A stretch of DNA of 64,000 bases from Saprospiraceae bacterium (GCA_019694295.1 JAIBCG010000002.1:54271-118270), one strand, 5' to 3'; shown: positions 1-9,890, numbered from the stretch's first letter. Numbers and translations are program-made. The notes: generated from the letters alone by a model not told the origin.

Positions 1-1
1 A

Positions 2-64
2 CGGGCGGATTCTAATATCCTTGAAGCAAAGTACAGAAAGTGGCTTAGACAGAATCCGGGTTAA
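2..64 (+). CDS. possible C-terminal end of an upstream plus-strand gene (partial)
   Basis: An open frame enters from the left edge and ends with TAA at 62-64, encoding about 20 residues that finish in W-L-R-Q-N-P-G. Its stop overlaps the stop codon of the convergent sirtuin gene. Only this tail is visible, so no family can be named, and the frame could be open by chance. Confidence 0.3.
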   Translation, partial: RADSNILEAKYRKWLRQNPG

Positions 65-750
65 ATTTGAAACAAGAGTTTCACAGCTTCATCTATACCT
101 TCTACAGCCGTTTTTTGGATGAAATAAGTATTGGTCTTTTTTTGTGTAAAATTTGAATCAGCCTTCGGGTCGATATATATCACAGGACAATGCGGAGGTA
201 TTTCATACACCAGACCGGCAGCCGGGTAAACCTGCAAGGAGGTACCGATGATAAGCAGATAATCGGCAGTACTGCATATTTCAGCGGCATTGCTAAGCAA
301 AGGCACTTCCTCACCAAACCAAACAATATCTGGTCGTAGCTGTGCACCATCTTCAGCCAACTGCCCCTTGTTCAGGTCATCATTCCAACGATAGCGGAGT
401 GCAGCATTCTTTTCTGAACGCACACTTAGGAGTTCGCCATGCAGGTGCAGAACATTATTGCTACCTGCCCGCTCATGCAGGTCATCTACATTCTGTGTGA
501 TGATCTGTACTTCGAATGCACGTTCAAGCTCTGCAAGTGTTTTATGTGCCTTATTGGGCACTACGGTTTTTAACTGATGGCGCCGTTGGTTATAGAACAG
601 GAGCACTTTGTCCTGATTCGTCCGCCATCCATCGGGCGATGCTACTTCTTCTATCCTGTAGCCCTCCCAGAGCCCACCGGCATCTCTGAAGGTCTTCAAT
701 CCACTTTCTGCGCTGATGCCCGCACCTGTTAGCACGACTAGTTTTTTCAT
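61..750 (-). CDS. cobB: Sir2-family NAD-dependent protein deacylase, zinc-less type
   Basis: Predicted cytoplasmic sirtuin that removes acyl groups from lysines using NAD+. The NAD-binding signature GAGISAESG is at residues 9-17, the TQNVD motif ends at D89, and the catalytic His of HLHG is at H104. A YxxR motif (Y53, R56) matches the acyl-pocket pair of class III sirtuins, so desuccinylase-like activity is possible. The CxxC pairs that bind zinc in most sirtuins are absent: the stretch between HLHG and the VWFGE motif contains no cysteine. At 229 residues it is a normal length for a bacterial sirtuin. Its ATG overlaps the stop of the upstream nnr gene by 4 bp, which suggests translational coupling. 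Confidence 0.9.
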   Translation of the reverse strand: MKKLVVLTGAGISAESGLKTFRDAGGLWEGYRIEEVASPDGWRTNQDKVLLFYNQRRHQLKTVVPNKAHKTLAELERAFEVQIITQNVDDLHERAGSNNVLHLHGELLSVRSEKNAALRYRWNDDLNKGQLAEDGAQLRPDIVWFGEEVPLLSNAAEICSTADYLLIIGTSLQVYPAAGLVYEIPPHCPVIYIDPKADSNFTQKKTNTYFIQKTAVEGIDEAVKLLFQI

Positions 751-2267
751 GATTGCCTTATTTTTCTGAATGTATGACCAATATTATCTATCAGATCCGA
801 TGCGAGTAATGATTCGTAAGATTGGCCTCCTTGTACCGCCAGATCTCCTGACATACCATGTAAAAAGATGCCGATGATGCAAGCTTCTTTACGCGAATAT
901 CCCTGAGCAGCCAACCCGGTGATGATACCTGTAAGAACATCGCCACTGCCCCCGGTGGCCATACCCGGATTGCCATTCGTGTTGAAATAAACTTCACCAT
1001 CAGGGCAAGAAAGGGTAGTGTACCCACCTTTGAGTATGATGTATGCATTGAGTTCGGCCGATTTTTGTTTTTGAAGTTTAATCTGGTCAGAATAAGTAGC
1101 AGTAGGCCCGAACAATCTTTCAAATTCTTTAACATGCGGTGTCAGGATGCTTTCTTTTGGTAAATTTCTGATAATTTCAGGATACATGCTCATTAGGTTG
1201 AGCGCATCAGCATCCAATACTACCGGTATGGTTATATTCTTGTGAAACAGTTCATCAAGCATACGCTGGGTATGGTGTTGTGTGCCTATACCGGGGCCGA
1301 TTGCCACAGCAGTACACCTGGCAGGAATATTGACCTCCGAAATGAAATACTTGTGCCTGTCCACATCTACCATTGCTTCCGGAATGGCCATCTGCAAGAT
1401 TTCATAAGCGCATGCAGGTGCATGAATGGTTGCGAGTCCGCTTCCTGTTCTCAATACCGCTTTGCTACACATGATGGTTGCACCGAGTTTTCCATAACTG
1501 CCTGAGATGATGTAGGCATGGCCAAAATTTCCTTTATGTGCAAACCTGTCGCGTACTTTAAGATGTTGCAGTACAAGTTGTTTGTCTATCCAATGGTATT
1601 CGGCCGGTTCGTTGTGCAGGAAATCCTGGTCACATCCTATGTCGGCTACCATCCATCTGCCCGTATTCTTTGCATATTCCGGTAGGAAAAACGTGAATTT
1701 CGGAAACTGAAAAGTAATGGTAAGCTCGGCTTCTACTGCATTGCCATCCAGTATTTTGTCAGCACAAATGCCAGACGGAATGTCCACTGATACGACTTTG
1801 GCATTTTCAGTGTTCATCCAACTGATGACCTCATCTATAATTCCTTCAACAGCACGTGTTGTACCTGTACCAAGGATGGCATCAATGATGAGATCTGGTT
1901 TTTCAAGATCATTCAACTGATTAATTTTCTTGATGATATGTACAGGAAAAGGCTGAGAATCAACAGGATTATCCAGATAAAACTGCATGTATTCACTGTT
2001 GAGTTTTTTGCTTTCTGCCGGAATGAGCAATAGCTCAATATCACAGTATCGTGCATACAAAAGTTTGGCTATTGCTATACCGTCTGCTCCATTGTTGCCG
2101 TATCCGCATATAACAAATATTTTGCCGCTAAGGTCAGCATCAGTGGCTGTAAGCATCTCCACAAAAGAATTTCCGGCACGGTTTATCAACTCCCTAATCT
2201 GGATATTCTGATTTTCGCAAGTTACACTGTCACACTTTTTTATCTGTTCTGCATTAAATATTTTCAT
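747..2267 (-). CDS. nnr: bifunctional NAD(P)H-hydrate epimerase / ADP-dependent NAD(P)H-hydrate dehydratase
   Basis: Repairs damaged NAD(P)H hydrates. The N-terminal YjeF-type epimerase domain (about residues 1-215) carries the GYGNNGADG nucleotide-binding signature, and the C-terminal ribokinase-like dehydratase domain (about 225-500) carries NGNPGMATGGSGDVLTG with the catalytic GSGD. The 506-residue length is typical of the fused form. It is the first gene of a two-gene minus-strand unit with the sirtuin. I found no clean TAnnTTTG box in the 209 bp separating it from the divergent porP gene. Confidence 0.95.
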   Translation of the reverse strand: MKIFNAEQIKKCDSVTCENQNIQIRELINRAGNSFVEMLTATDADLSGKIFVICGYGNNGADGIAIAKLLYARYCDIELLLIPAESKKLNSEYMQFYLDNPVDSQPFPVHIIKKINQLNDLEKPDLIIDAILGTGTTRAVEGIIDEVISWMNTENAKVVSVDIPSGICADKILDGNAVEAELTITFQFPKFTFFLPEYAKNTGRWMVADIGCDQDFLHNEPAEYHWIDKQLVLQHLKVRDRFAHKGNFGHAYIISGSYGKLGATIMCSKAVLRTGSGLATIHAPACAYEILQMAIPEAMVDVDRHKYFISEVNIPARCTAVAIGPGIGTQHHTQRMLDELFHKNITIPVVLDADALNLMSMYPEIIRNLPKESILTPHVKEFERLFGPTATYSDQIKLQKQKSAELNAYIILKGGYTTLSCPDGEVYFNTNGNPGMATGGSGDVLTGIITGLAAQGYSRKEACIIGIFLHGMSGDLAVQGGQSYESLLASDLIDNIGHTFRKIRQS

Positions 2268-2418
2268 TAAATGTTGCTTTTTAATTATAACATTAGCATT
2301 TTTGTAAAGTGAACTAATAAACCCTGAACATATTTCAAAAATCTATACGGAAAGTAACCTTCGTGTATCCGTCACGTATATATCCCGAAATATTTTCTCA
2401 TATTAAGTTCGTTTTTAA

Positions 2419-2426
2419 TATATTTG
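2419..2426 (+). promoter_or_regulatory. -7 promoter element for the porP/sprF gene
   Basis: TATATTTG matches the Bacteroidota -7 consensus TAnnTTTG exactly. Transcription would start near 2433, so the upstream ATG at 2435 would be almost leaderless and the ATG at 2477 is favoured. No clear -33 TTTG was seen. Confidence 0.5.
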
Positions 2427-2476
2427 CAAATTAAATGCATTTTGCAATTTTTTTAATAACCAAAATTATTTGTGTT

Positions 2477-3517
2477 ATGAAAATAACACTACGATGTGTA
2501 ATCCCACTGGTAGTTTTGCTTTTTTGCTTGACACCAACAGTAATTAAATCACAAGATAGTGATTTACATTTTACTCAGTATGGTATGTCCCCTATTAATT
2601 TAAATCCGGGACTGACAGGAATCTTTAATGGTGACATACGGTACACCGGAAATTACAGAAGTCAGTGGGCCTCTGTACCTGTCGGATATTCCACTGCATC
2701 TTTTGCTTATGATCAGAAGATCTACAATGCCAAACTCAAAAACGGTTTGTTCGGGGTGGGCGGTATCTTCAATTACGACCAGGCCGGAGCATCGGCACTC
2801 AGGTCATTGCAGCTGATGTTGGCAGGATCATATACGCAGCGTATTTCGCAGCGCAATTTTCTGACGCTGGGCGCATCTGCAGGTGTTGCACAACGTGCAT
2901 TCAAGGATGGTGACCTCACCTGGGACGAGCAGTATATTGGTAATCAATACAATCCTAATAACCCGATTACAGAGTCTTTCGCCAGCAAAGCAAAGATTTA
3001 TCCTGACTTTGGTCTCGGTATCAACTGGCATTTTCAAGTACCGAATTCCAAGCGTACACAGTTTGATTTGGGAGCTTCATTGTATCACCTGCATTCGCCA
3101 AATACTTCATTTTACGACGAGCAAGATGTGCAGATAAAGCCACGACTTAGTATTCAACTCGGCTCTTCCTTTAAAATACTTCCCAAATTTGATGTAATCA
3201 TCAATGCCAATTACTATGATCAGGGAGCTAATAATCAGACAATAGCCGGTGGTGGACTCAGATACCATTTTGATGACCGAATAGGTCGCGAGATGGCATT
3301 GCAGGTAGGTGGTGAATACCGATTTTTGTTTAAAGATGCCTGGGCACCGGTAGTAACATTCTATTACCATCAATGGAAAGTAGGTGTCAGTTATGATGTC
3401 AATGTATCGAAATTTGACCGTGCTACCCGAAATCAGGGTGGCTTGGAAGTTGGTATCATGTATATCGTCACTAAGGTAAAACCATTGCCAGTATTCAAAT
3501 CATGCCCAATTTTCTGA
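2477..3517 (+). CDS. PorP/SprF family type IX secretion outer-membrane protein
   Basis: Outer-membrane beta-barrel of the PorP/SprF family, whose members act with the type IX secretion system; SprF is needed for export of the SprB adhesin. The signal peptide starts at the chosen Met (MKITLRCVIPLVVLLFC) and is followed by the family hallmarks: an N-terminal DLHFTQYGMSPINLNPGLTG stretch, an FGVGGIFNYDQAG strand pair and a C-terminal SCPIF. The chosen protein has 346 residues, normal for the family. The longer frame from 2435 would bury the signal peptide and start at the predicted transcription start. It is followed 45 bp later by a PorE-like gene and then giant T9SS cargo genes, so I infer that it is the dedicated partner for those cargos. 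Confidence 0.9.
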   Translation: MKITLRCVIPLVVLLFCLTPTVIKSQDSDLHFTQYGMSPINLNPGLTGIFNGDIRYTGNYRSQWASVPVGYSTASFAYDQKIYNAKLKNGLFGVGGIFNYDQAGASALRSLQLMLAGSYTQRISQRNFLTLGASAGVAQRAFKDGDLTWDEQYIGNQYNPNNPITESFASKAKIYPDFGLGINWHFQVPNSKRTQFDLGASLYHLHSPNTSFYDEQDVQIKPRLSIQLGSSFKILPKFDVIINANYYDQGANNQTIAGGGLRYHFDDRIGREMALQVGGEYRFLFKDAWAPVVTFYYHQWKVGVSYDVNVSKFDRATRNQGGLEVGIMYIVTKVKPLPVFKSCPIF

Positions 3518-3562
3518 TAAAATTCTATTAACCGTATCCATTCCAATTAAATATCAGGAGAA

Positions 3563-6013
3563 ATGAAAAAATATTTCTACATATTGATAGCAGCTCTGTT
3601 AACAGCCGGAATTTCTAACGCACAAACTGCCAGAAATTTTGAAAAAGCCGCCGACAAAGCAATGGCAGATAAAGACTATTACAGTGCACTCGAATATTAT
3701 CAGACCGCTCTGGATATAAAACCGACCGATATCGGTCTTATGTACAAGGTGGCAGAATCTGCAAGAGGGTTTAATGCATACAAGCTCGCCGAAGACCATT
3801 ACAAAAAAGTACTCGAGAGCCCTGAAGCTATAAACTATCCGGAAGCAAGGTTCTGGCTTGGCCAAATGCAGATATTCCAAGGAAATTATAATGACGCAAG
3901 AACAAACCTGGAGGCCTACGCGCATGACGAAAAAACTACCAAGGAAATGGCCGCCAAAGCCCACCTGTGTTTGGGTACATGTGAGTTTGTAACTGCCCGA
4001 AGCGTCCCTATGCAAGGAAATGCCCAAATCACCAAACTTGACGAAACAGTCAACTCTCCTTGGAATGATTTTGGCGCTACTGTCCTGGATGGTAAATTGT
4101 ACTTCACAAGCATGAAGTTCGAGTCACCTCAAGACAAAAAGGTGCCTGCACGGAGCTTCGCAGGTGTATTGGGGCAGGATAAAGGTCAGCTTCCAAAACG
4201 ACTCAATATTCCAGGTACTGAAAAAGCACTTCACTTTGCACATAGTACATTTAACCATAGTAAAGACAAAGTATATTTTAATATCTGCACTTATCTTAAT
4301 AGCAGTGACATCAGATGCGACCTGTATGTCAGCCAGGTAATGGCCGATGGTTGGAGTGAACCAAAATTACTTCCCGAGCCGGTGAATATGGCGGGCTATA
4401 CCACCACTCAGCCTTATTTGTCTTATGATCCGGCTTCCAGGTCAGAAAGATTATTCTTTGTCTCTGACAGACCGGGTGGTAAGGGCAATTATGACATTTG
4501 GTATATAGACATTGATGCCAATGGTGACTTTGGTACACTCATGAATCTGGAAAGCGTCAATACCCCGGAAAACGAAATCACTCCGTTTTATCAGGCTTCA
4601 AACAAGGCATTGTATTTCTCATCCGACGGTTATGCCGGTTTCGGTGGGTATGATGTGTTCACTTCACACTGGACTGGTATCAAGTTCAGTACTCCTGAAA
4701 ATATTGGTTCGCCGGTCAATGGCAGCCGTAATGATCTTTATTACTGGCTCAACGAGAAGGAAGATACAGCATACTTCGCTTCAAACCGCGACGAATCAAC
4801 ATTTATTGTAAAGGAAAAAAATGCTTGCTGTAACGACATTTACCTTACCCGGTACATTATTATTAACCTAGATGCACTCACATTCGAATCTGCAACCCAG
4901 GCTCCGCTCAATGCTTGTACTGTTAAGCTTTACGAAGTGACGCCTGAAAGTAGGGTGCTTGTAGCAGAACTTACCAACCCGCAAAGTAATTTGTCCAAAT
5001 TCAGGCTAAATCCAGGTCGCGATTACTGGGTGGTCGCTTCTCGGGAAGGCTACGAACCCGATTCTGCCCTGGTGACCACCAAAGGTGTTGGTGACTCAAA
5101 AGATATGACCCAGAAATTATATCTTAAACCATCAACCATTGATCTTGAGATATTTACATTTGATGACGCAACAAAAAAAGCACTCGAAAACTGTAAAGTA
5201 CAACTATTCGATATAACAGATACAGACAAGAACGATATACTTGTGTATGAAAATGTCAATCCGCTTTCGAATAATTTTACGGCAAAAATACGCCCGTGCA
5301 GAAAGTACAGGTTAATCGTTACCAGGAATGGTTATGTAACGCATACTGAAGAGTTTGGTACTACCTGTGATGGATCACAGAAGAGTATGAAGAAGGATGT
5401 TTATCTCAGAAAAGCAACACTGGAAGATTATTTGCCTCTGAATGTTTACTTCGAAAACGACCAGCCGGTTGCAAAATCGAAGTCAGTAACAACCGTGTTG
5501 GAATATTTGACTACATACAATACTTATTATGCGAAGAAGGAAATGTACGCCGACAACTACCTGCCACAATTCAAATCAGCTGACAGAGCACAGGTAGAAC
5601 AGAAGGTGTTTGACTTTTTCGACAACAGATTAAAACCGGGTAAAGATAGTCTGGAGGCATTTACCAGAATATTACTTGACCTTCTGAAGAATGGAGATAA
5701 GATTTATCTTGAACTACAAGGATACACAAGTCCGTTGGCTTCTTTAGAATACAATCAGAATCTTGGGTCAAGAAGGGTTAACAGCTTGATCAACCACTTC
5801 CGATCTTATGATTCAGGCGTATTCCTGCCTTATCTCAAATCAGGGCAGCTCAAACTTACTAAACGCAGTTACGGAGAGACCAGGGCTAGCAGAAAGGTTA
5901 GTGACAGCCGAAAAGACCTGAGTGCATCAATATATTCGCCTGAAGCGAGTTATGAGCGAAGAGCAGCCATTATCGATGTGACCCGGGCAGGTAAAATGAA
6001 GAAGAAGAAATAA
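3563..6013 (+). CDS. PorE-like periplasmic protein: TPR, PD40 propeller, carboxypeptidase-regulatory and OmpA-like domains
   Basis: A signal peptide (cleavage near A20) precedes TPR-like helices (about 25-150), a WD40/PD40-like propeller (about 165-445, with repeats such as LFFVSDRPGGKGNYDIWYID), two carboxypeptidase-regulatory-like domains (about 450-530 and 535-625) and a C-terminal OmpA-like domain (about 630-810). This is the domain order of PorE, which links the T9SS to peptidoglycan. Unlike P. gingivalis PorE there is no lipobox cysteine. The OmpA-like domain is divergent: the NxxLxxRR helix is present (YNQNLGSRR), but the Asp of the usual GHTD motif is a Ser (GYTS), so peptidoglycan binding may be altered. 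It lies between the PorP/SprF gene and the first adhesin gene in an apparent operon. Confidence 0.85.
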   Translation: MKKYFYILIAALLTAGISNAQTARNFEKAADKAMADKDYYSALEYYQTALDIKPTDIGLMYKVAESARGFNAYKLAEDHYKKVLESPEAINYPEARFWLGQMQIFQGNYNDARTNLEAYAHDEKTTKEMAAKAHLCLGTCEFVTARSVPMQGNAQITKLDETVNSPWNDFGATVLDGKLYFTSMKFESPQDKKVPARSFAGVLGQDKGQLPKRLNIPGTEKALHFAHSTFNHSKDKVYFNICTYLNSSDIRCDLYVSQVMADGWSEPKLLPEPVNMAGYTTTQPYLSYDPASRSERLFFVSDRPGGKGNYDIWYIDIDANGDFGTLMNLESVNTPENEITPFYQASNKALYFSSDGYAGFGGYDVFTSHWTGIKFSTPENIGSPVNGSRNDLYYWLNEKEDTAYFASNRDESTFIVKEKNACCNDIYLTRYIIINLDALTFESATQAPLNACTVKLYEVTPESRVLVAELTNPQSNLSKFRLNPGRDYWVVASREGYEPDSALVTTKGVGDSKDMTQKLYLKPSTIDLEIFTFDDATKKALENCKVQLFDITDTDKNDILVYENVNPLSNNFTAKIRPCRKYRLIVTRNGYVTHTEEFGTTCDGSQKSMKKDVYLRKATLEDYLPLNVYFENDQPVAKSKSVTTVLEYLTTYNTYYAKKEMYADNYLPQFKSADRAQVEQKVFDFFDNRLKPGKDSLEAFTRILLDLLKNGDKIYLELQGYTSPLASLEYNQNLGSRRVNSLINHFRSYDSGVFLPYLKSGQLKLTKRSYGETRASRKVSDSRKDLSASIYSPEASYERRAAIIDVTRAGKMKKKK

Positions 6014-6076
6014 TATTATATCAAATGATATCATATCGCAGTTATGAAAAGTTTGGAAAAATTATATGATACAGGA

Positions 6077-9000
6077 ATGAGAAGATTTTTCAAATATTTC
6101 CTGATACTATTAGGAATAGCGCTCTATTCTGAAAAAGCAAATGCGACACACATCGTAGGTGGTGAGTTGTATTATCAATGCCTGGGCAATGACCAGTACC
6201 GGATAACACTTAATGTGTACAGAGACTGTTATAATGGTGTTCCGCCATTCGATGATCCTGCATGGGTAGGAGTTTTTGATGCTTCGGGCAATCTTCTTGA
6301 TACCATTGCTATGCCTTTTATTGGTAAATCTGACACATTGCTCAACGATGATATTTGTCTATATGTGCCGCCTTCGGTATGTGTGGAACGGTACTCATAT
6401 ACAACTGTAGTAACATTGCCATATATAGCTGGTGGATATACACTTGCGTACCAAAGGTGTTGTCGTAACCAGACGATTGTCAATATCATCAATCCATCAC
6501 AAACCGGTGCTACCTATACCATTCGGATAACAGAAGATGCATTGAAAGACTGTAACAGCTCACCACAGTTTAAGGGCTGGCCTCCGATATTTATCTGCCG
6601 GGGCAAGCCGATTATTTTTGATCACAGTGCTTATGATTCGGACGGGGACTCGTTGGTATATGTATTCTGTACACCATTCGTAGGAGGAATTTATAATGTA
6701 AAAAATCAACCGATTCCACCGTTTGCACCACCTTATGATACTGTTGTGTGGAAAAAACCTTATTCAAATGCTAATCTGCTTGGCGGTACTGATCCGCTTA
6801 AAGTAGATCATTTTACGGGACTTATTACTGGTACTCCGCCTACCTTAGGGCAGTTTGTTGTGGGTATCCGAGTAGAAGAATACAGGAATGGTAAGCTGTA
6901 TAGCATGGTGAAGAGAGATTTTCAATATAATGTAGTAGAATGTGGTAAGATCGAAGCTTTGTGGCTTCCTGAATCGTTTAACGTATGTGACAGTCTGGCT
7001 GTGCAGCTCGAGAACAACAGCACCATGGCTACAGATTTTAAATGGTTTTACAGGAATATTAATAAACCGGGCAGTAAGGATGAATTATTTTCTACCGAAA
7101 AAAATCCCAAACTGATCGTACCGGAATATGGAAGCTACGCTGTTAAACTCGTGGCCGAACCATTGTCATCCTGTTCAGATACACTCGAACAAATCATTCA
7201 TTTCAAGAAAAACACACTTCATGCCGATTTTGGCTACCAGGTGATTGATTGTATTGACTCCATCACCATCCAATTACTTGATCAGTCGCATGATTCAACA
7301 GATACAGTAGTAAAATGGGACTGGCAGGTGACTAATAACATGAATGCTGATACCCTTAACTTTACAGAACAAAATCCTAAATTTACGCTTCACCAAAGCT
7401 CCAAGGTAAAGGTTAGGTTGATAGCAGAGACACAGTTTGGTTGTAATGATACAATCATCAAGGAGTTTCAGGCGAATATCCTACAACTCGATTCGTTGTT
7501 GGATACTGTAAAAATCTGTAAATTGGATACCGTTAACCTCAATCCTAAATATTTTAAAGATTACAGTTATACCTGGTCACCTGTTACAGGGCTTATTCCG
7601 CCGGTTGACTCCATACCCAATCCATGGGCATCACCATTGACTACTACCACATACACAATGGTTTATACAGACTCTACTAATCTTTGTCATGTTTCGCAAG
7701 ATATTACTGTGCTTGTGCTGAGGAGTATTGACAGTCTTGATTTCGATGTGTCCATACCTTATTGCCAAGACAGTATCAATATTGCCATCACTAACGTTCA
7801 GGTTTATTCTGCAACGGGTACTGGACAGGTTAGCTGGTACTGGGAGTTGACTTCTCCGCATGGAACACAGACTTCAACTGACAAAACACCGATTTTCTCT
7901 ATCCCGGGATCTGGCTGGGTAACTATTAAAGTAATTGCCACCACTGAAGATTCTTGTTCGTATGAAAAAACAAAATCATTCCAAGCCAATACCATCCCGA
8001 AAAATCCGGCAGCTGATACGGTCAGGATATGTATAGATGAATGCGTACATCTGTATCCGGGTGCTGATACCATGCTGATCTATGATTGGGTACCTCCGGG
8101 AGGACTTGATGACCCAACTTCGCCAAATCCGCTTGCCTGTCCGGACAGTAGTACTATTTATTTTGTCAATTATACAGACACAGTAGGTCTTTGTATTGTA
8201 CATGATTCTGTACTTGTAATGGTCAACGACACTATGGTAGATTTTGAATTTGACATCCGCTGTAATGGTTTAACTGTACAGTTTATTAATACATCCACAC
8301 CAGGTATCATCCATTTCTTCTGGGAATTCGGCGATCCGGCCAATTCAAAATCTCAGGATAAAGATCCGGTGTTTACCTATCCGGGCCCCGGTACATACAA
8401 GGTTTTGCTTTATACAACGGATGATTGGGTTTGCCGTGACTCAATAGAAAAGATCATAGTACTCGATTCATTACCTAATAAGGCAGACTTTGACTATCAA
8501 TATGAGGAATGTGAAAATTATGCACTTGTTCATTTCTTCGATAAGTCAACAAGCAAATACGCAAAAATCATAAAATGGACATGGACTGTTGATGGTGTTT
8601 TAGTAAGCAATGAACAGAACCCAACCATCAAGTTTGATAAAGTAGGTAAGTACAAAGTCTGTCTGATCATTGAGACAGATGAAGGCGGATGTATGGATAC
8701 GCTTTGCAAGATTATTGACATCAATTATATTAACAATACCTGTATCCAACAGATCAATGCTTGTCTTGAAGAGTATGTGCCGCTCAATCCGGGAGGAGAC
8801 TCGACCTACACCTACGAATGGTTCCCTTGCGAGAATCTCTCTGACTGCAATGGTGTAAATCCGATAGCGACTTATCCGTTCACATCAGATTATTATACTG
8901 TAAAAATCAGCCTGTTATTACCTAACGGCGATACATGCATTACTTATGACACCATCACTATTATTAAAGATTTTGTGTATGGCGAAGTAATGAATGATAC

Positions 9001-9736
9001 TACGATTTGTAAGGACTCAATCACCCTACATGCCAAGAATTTGATAAACGTAGCTACTATTGAGTGGTACAAGGTACCTGCGATATTCCTTGGTATGGGT
9101 AATGACTTACCGATAAAAGTGACGGAGAGTGGAAAGTACTATGCTGTTTTTACATCACCACTCGGTTGTAAACATACAGATACCTTGATGGTTACCAAGC
9201 TTTCAGGGCCAATACCACAAATCGACGCCACACCACTCTCATTCTGCGAACCGACAGCGATACAACTGACAACCGGAGCCAATCCGAGCTATACTTATCA
9301 ATGGTCGCCACCTGAGTTATTTACTAATCCTACTATATTTAACCCAACCAGCTTACCGATTGATAAGACAACCATATTTACAGTAGTAGTCAACGACACG
9401 CTTGGGTGCGAAGGTTCTGCTTCCATTACAGTCACACACGAATGCCCGATATGTGATGAACCATTCATCTTTGTGCCAAACGCATTTTCACCGAATGCCG
9501 ATGGCAAAAATGATGTACTCTACGTGCGTGGTGAGAGTGTTATTGACGGTATGGACTTTGTGATTTACAACAGATGGGGTCAGGAAGTATTCAGATCAAA
9601 AGACCTGAACACCGGCTGGGATGGTACATTTAACGGAAAAGAATTATCGCCTGATGTATATGGCTATTATCTGAAAGCAAGATGTTTTGACGGAACCATT
9701 TATACAAAGCAAGGCAATATCAACCTATTGAGATAA
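6077..9736 (+). CDS. giant secreted PKD/Ig-like protein with T9SS type B sorting domain (copy 1)
   Basis: About 1219 residues from the chosen ATG, which begins a signal peptide (MRRFFKYFLILLGIALYSEKANA); an ATG 33 bp upstream is also possible. After cleavage the protein opens with ATHIVGGELYYQCLG, a Cys-rich N-terminal domain shared with the next gene and found in many large Bacteroidota surface proteins. The middle is a series of PKD/Ig-like modules, including a clear PKD core (FFWEFGD, YPGPGTYKVLL). The last ~95 residues form the gliding-motility-associated type B sorting domain (FVPNAFSPNADGKND, NRWGQEVF, terminal GNINLLR). The gene lies 30 bp after the PorE-like gene. Predicted role: T9SS-exported surface adhesin or structural protein; the ligand is unknown. 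Confidence 0.88.
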   Translation: MRRFFKYFLILLGIALYSEKANATHIVGGELYYQCLGNDQYRITLNVYRDCYNGVPPFDDPAWVGVFDASGNLLDTIAMPFIGKSDTLLNDDICLYVPPSVCVERYSYTTVVTLPYIAGGYTLAYQRCCRNQTIVNIINPSQTGATYTIRITEDALKDCNSSPQFKGWPPIFICRGKPIIFDHSAYDSDGDSLVYVFCTPFVGGIYNVKNQPIPPFAPPYDTVVWKKPYSNANLLGGTDPLKVDHFTGLITGTPPTLGQFVVGIRVEEYRNGKLYSMVKRDFQYNVVECGKIEALWLPESFNVCDSLAVQLENNSTMATDFKWFYRNINKPGSKDELFSTEKNPKLIVPEYGSYAVKLVAEPLSSCSDTLEQIIHFKKNTLHADFGYQVIDCIDSITIQLLDQSHDSTDTVVKWDWQVTNNMNADTLNFTEQNPKFTLHQSSKVKVRLIAETQFGCNDTIIKEFQANILQLDSLLDTVKICKLDTVNLNPKYFKDYSYTWSPVTGLIPPVDSIPNPWASPLTTTTYTMVYTDSTNLCHVSQDITVLVLRSIDSLDFDVSIPYCQDSINIAITNVQVYSATGTGQVSWYWELTSPHGTQTSTDKTPIFSIPGSGWVTIKVIATTEDSCSYEKTKSFQANTIPKNPAADTVRICIDECVHLYPGADTMLIYDWVPPGGLDDPTSPNPLACPDSSTIYFVNYTDTVGLCIVHDSVLVMVNDTMVDFEFDIRCNGLTVQFINTSTPGIIHFFWEFGDPANSKSQDKDPVFTYPGPGTYKVLLYTTDDWVCRDSIEKIIVLDSLPNKADFDYQYEECENYALVHFFDKSTSKYAKIIKWTWTVDGVLVSNEQNPTIKFDKVGKYKVCLIIETDEGGCMDTLCKIIDINYINNTCIQQINACLEEYVPLNPGGDSTYTYEWFPCENLSDCNGVNPIATYPFTSDYYTVKISLLLPNGDTCITYDTITIIKDFVYGEVMNDTTICKDSITLHAKNLINVATIEWYKVPAIFLGMGNDLPIKVTESGKYYAVFTSPLGCKHTDTLMVTKLSGPIPQIDATPLSFCEPTAIQLTTGANPSYTYQWSPPELFTNPTIFNPTSLPIDKTTIFTVVVNDTLGCEGSASITVTHECPICDEPFIFVPNAFSPNADGKNDVLYVRGESVIDGMDFVIYNRWGQEVFRSKDLNTGWDGTFNGKELSPDVYGYYLKARCFDGTIYTKQGNINLLR

Positions 9737-9757
9737 AGTCATACCAAGTACTTAAGG

Positions 9758-9794
9758 AATGCCCGGAATAAAATTTTGTTTCGGGCATTTTTAT
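9758..9794 (+). terminator. intrinsic terminator after adhesin copy 1
   Basis: AATGCCCG at 9758-9765 pairs with CGGGCATT at 9782-9789, extended by a G-T and two A-T pairs, and is followed by a T-rich tail. It lies inside the longest possible frame of the next gene, which argues that the next gene starts at 9891. Confidence 0.75.
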
Positions 9795-9890
9795 TTTACA
9801 GCCTATTTCATTAATTTTAAAAAAAATTTGAATAAACCTTTTCTTTTGTTCTATTTCTGTAGGAAAAATTCAAGTAAGGCTGGTAGTAAT

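Noticed and set aside
3599..4027. Minus-strand open frame of 142 codons
   Set aside because: It is fully antisense to the PorE-like gene and has no recognisable domain.
6018..6031. Short palindrome ATATCA-AA-TGATAT between the PorE-like gene and adhesin copy 1
   Set aside because: Six pairs of mostly A/T in an A/T-rich spacer are expected by chance; no T-tract follows.
9759..9890. N-terminal extension of adhesin copy 2 to an upstream ATG
   Set aside because: A terminator hairpin lies in this stretch and the signal peptide begins at 9891.
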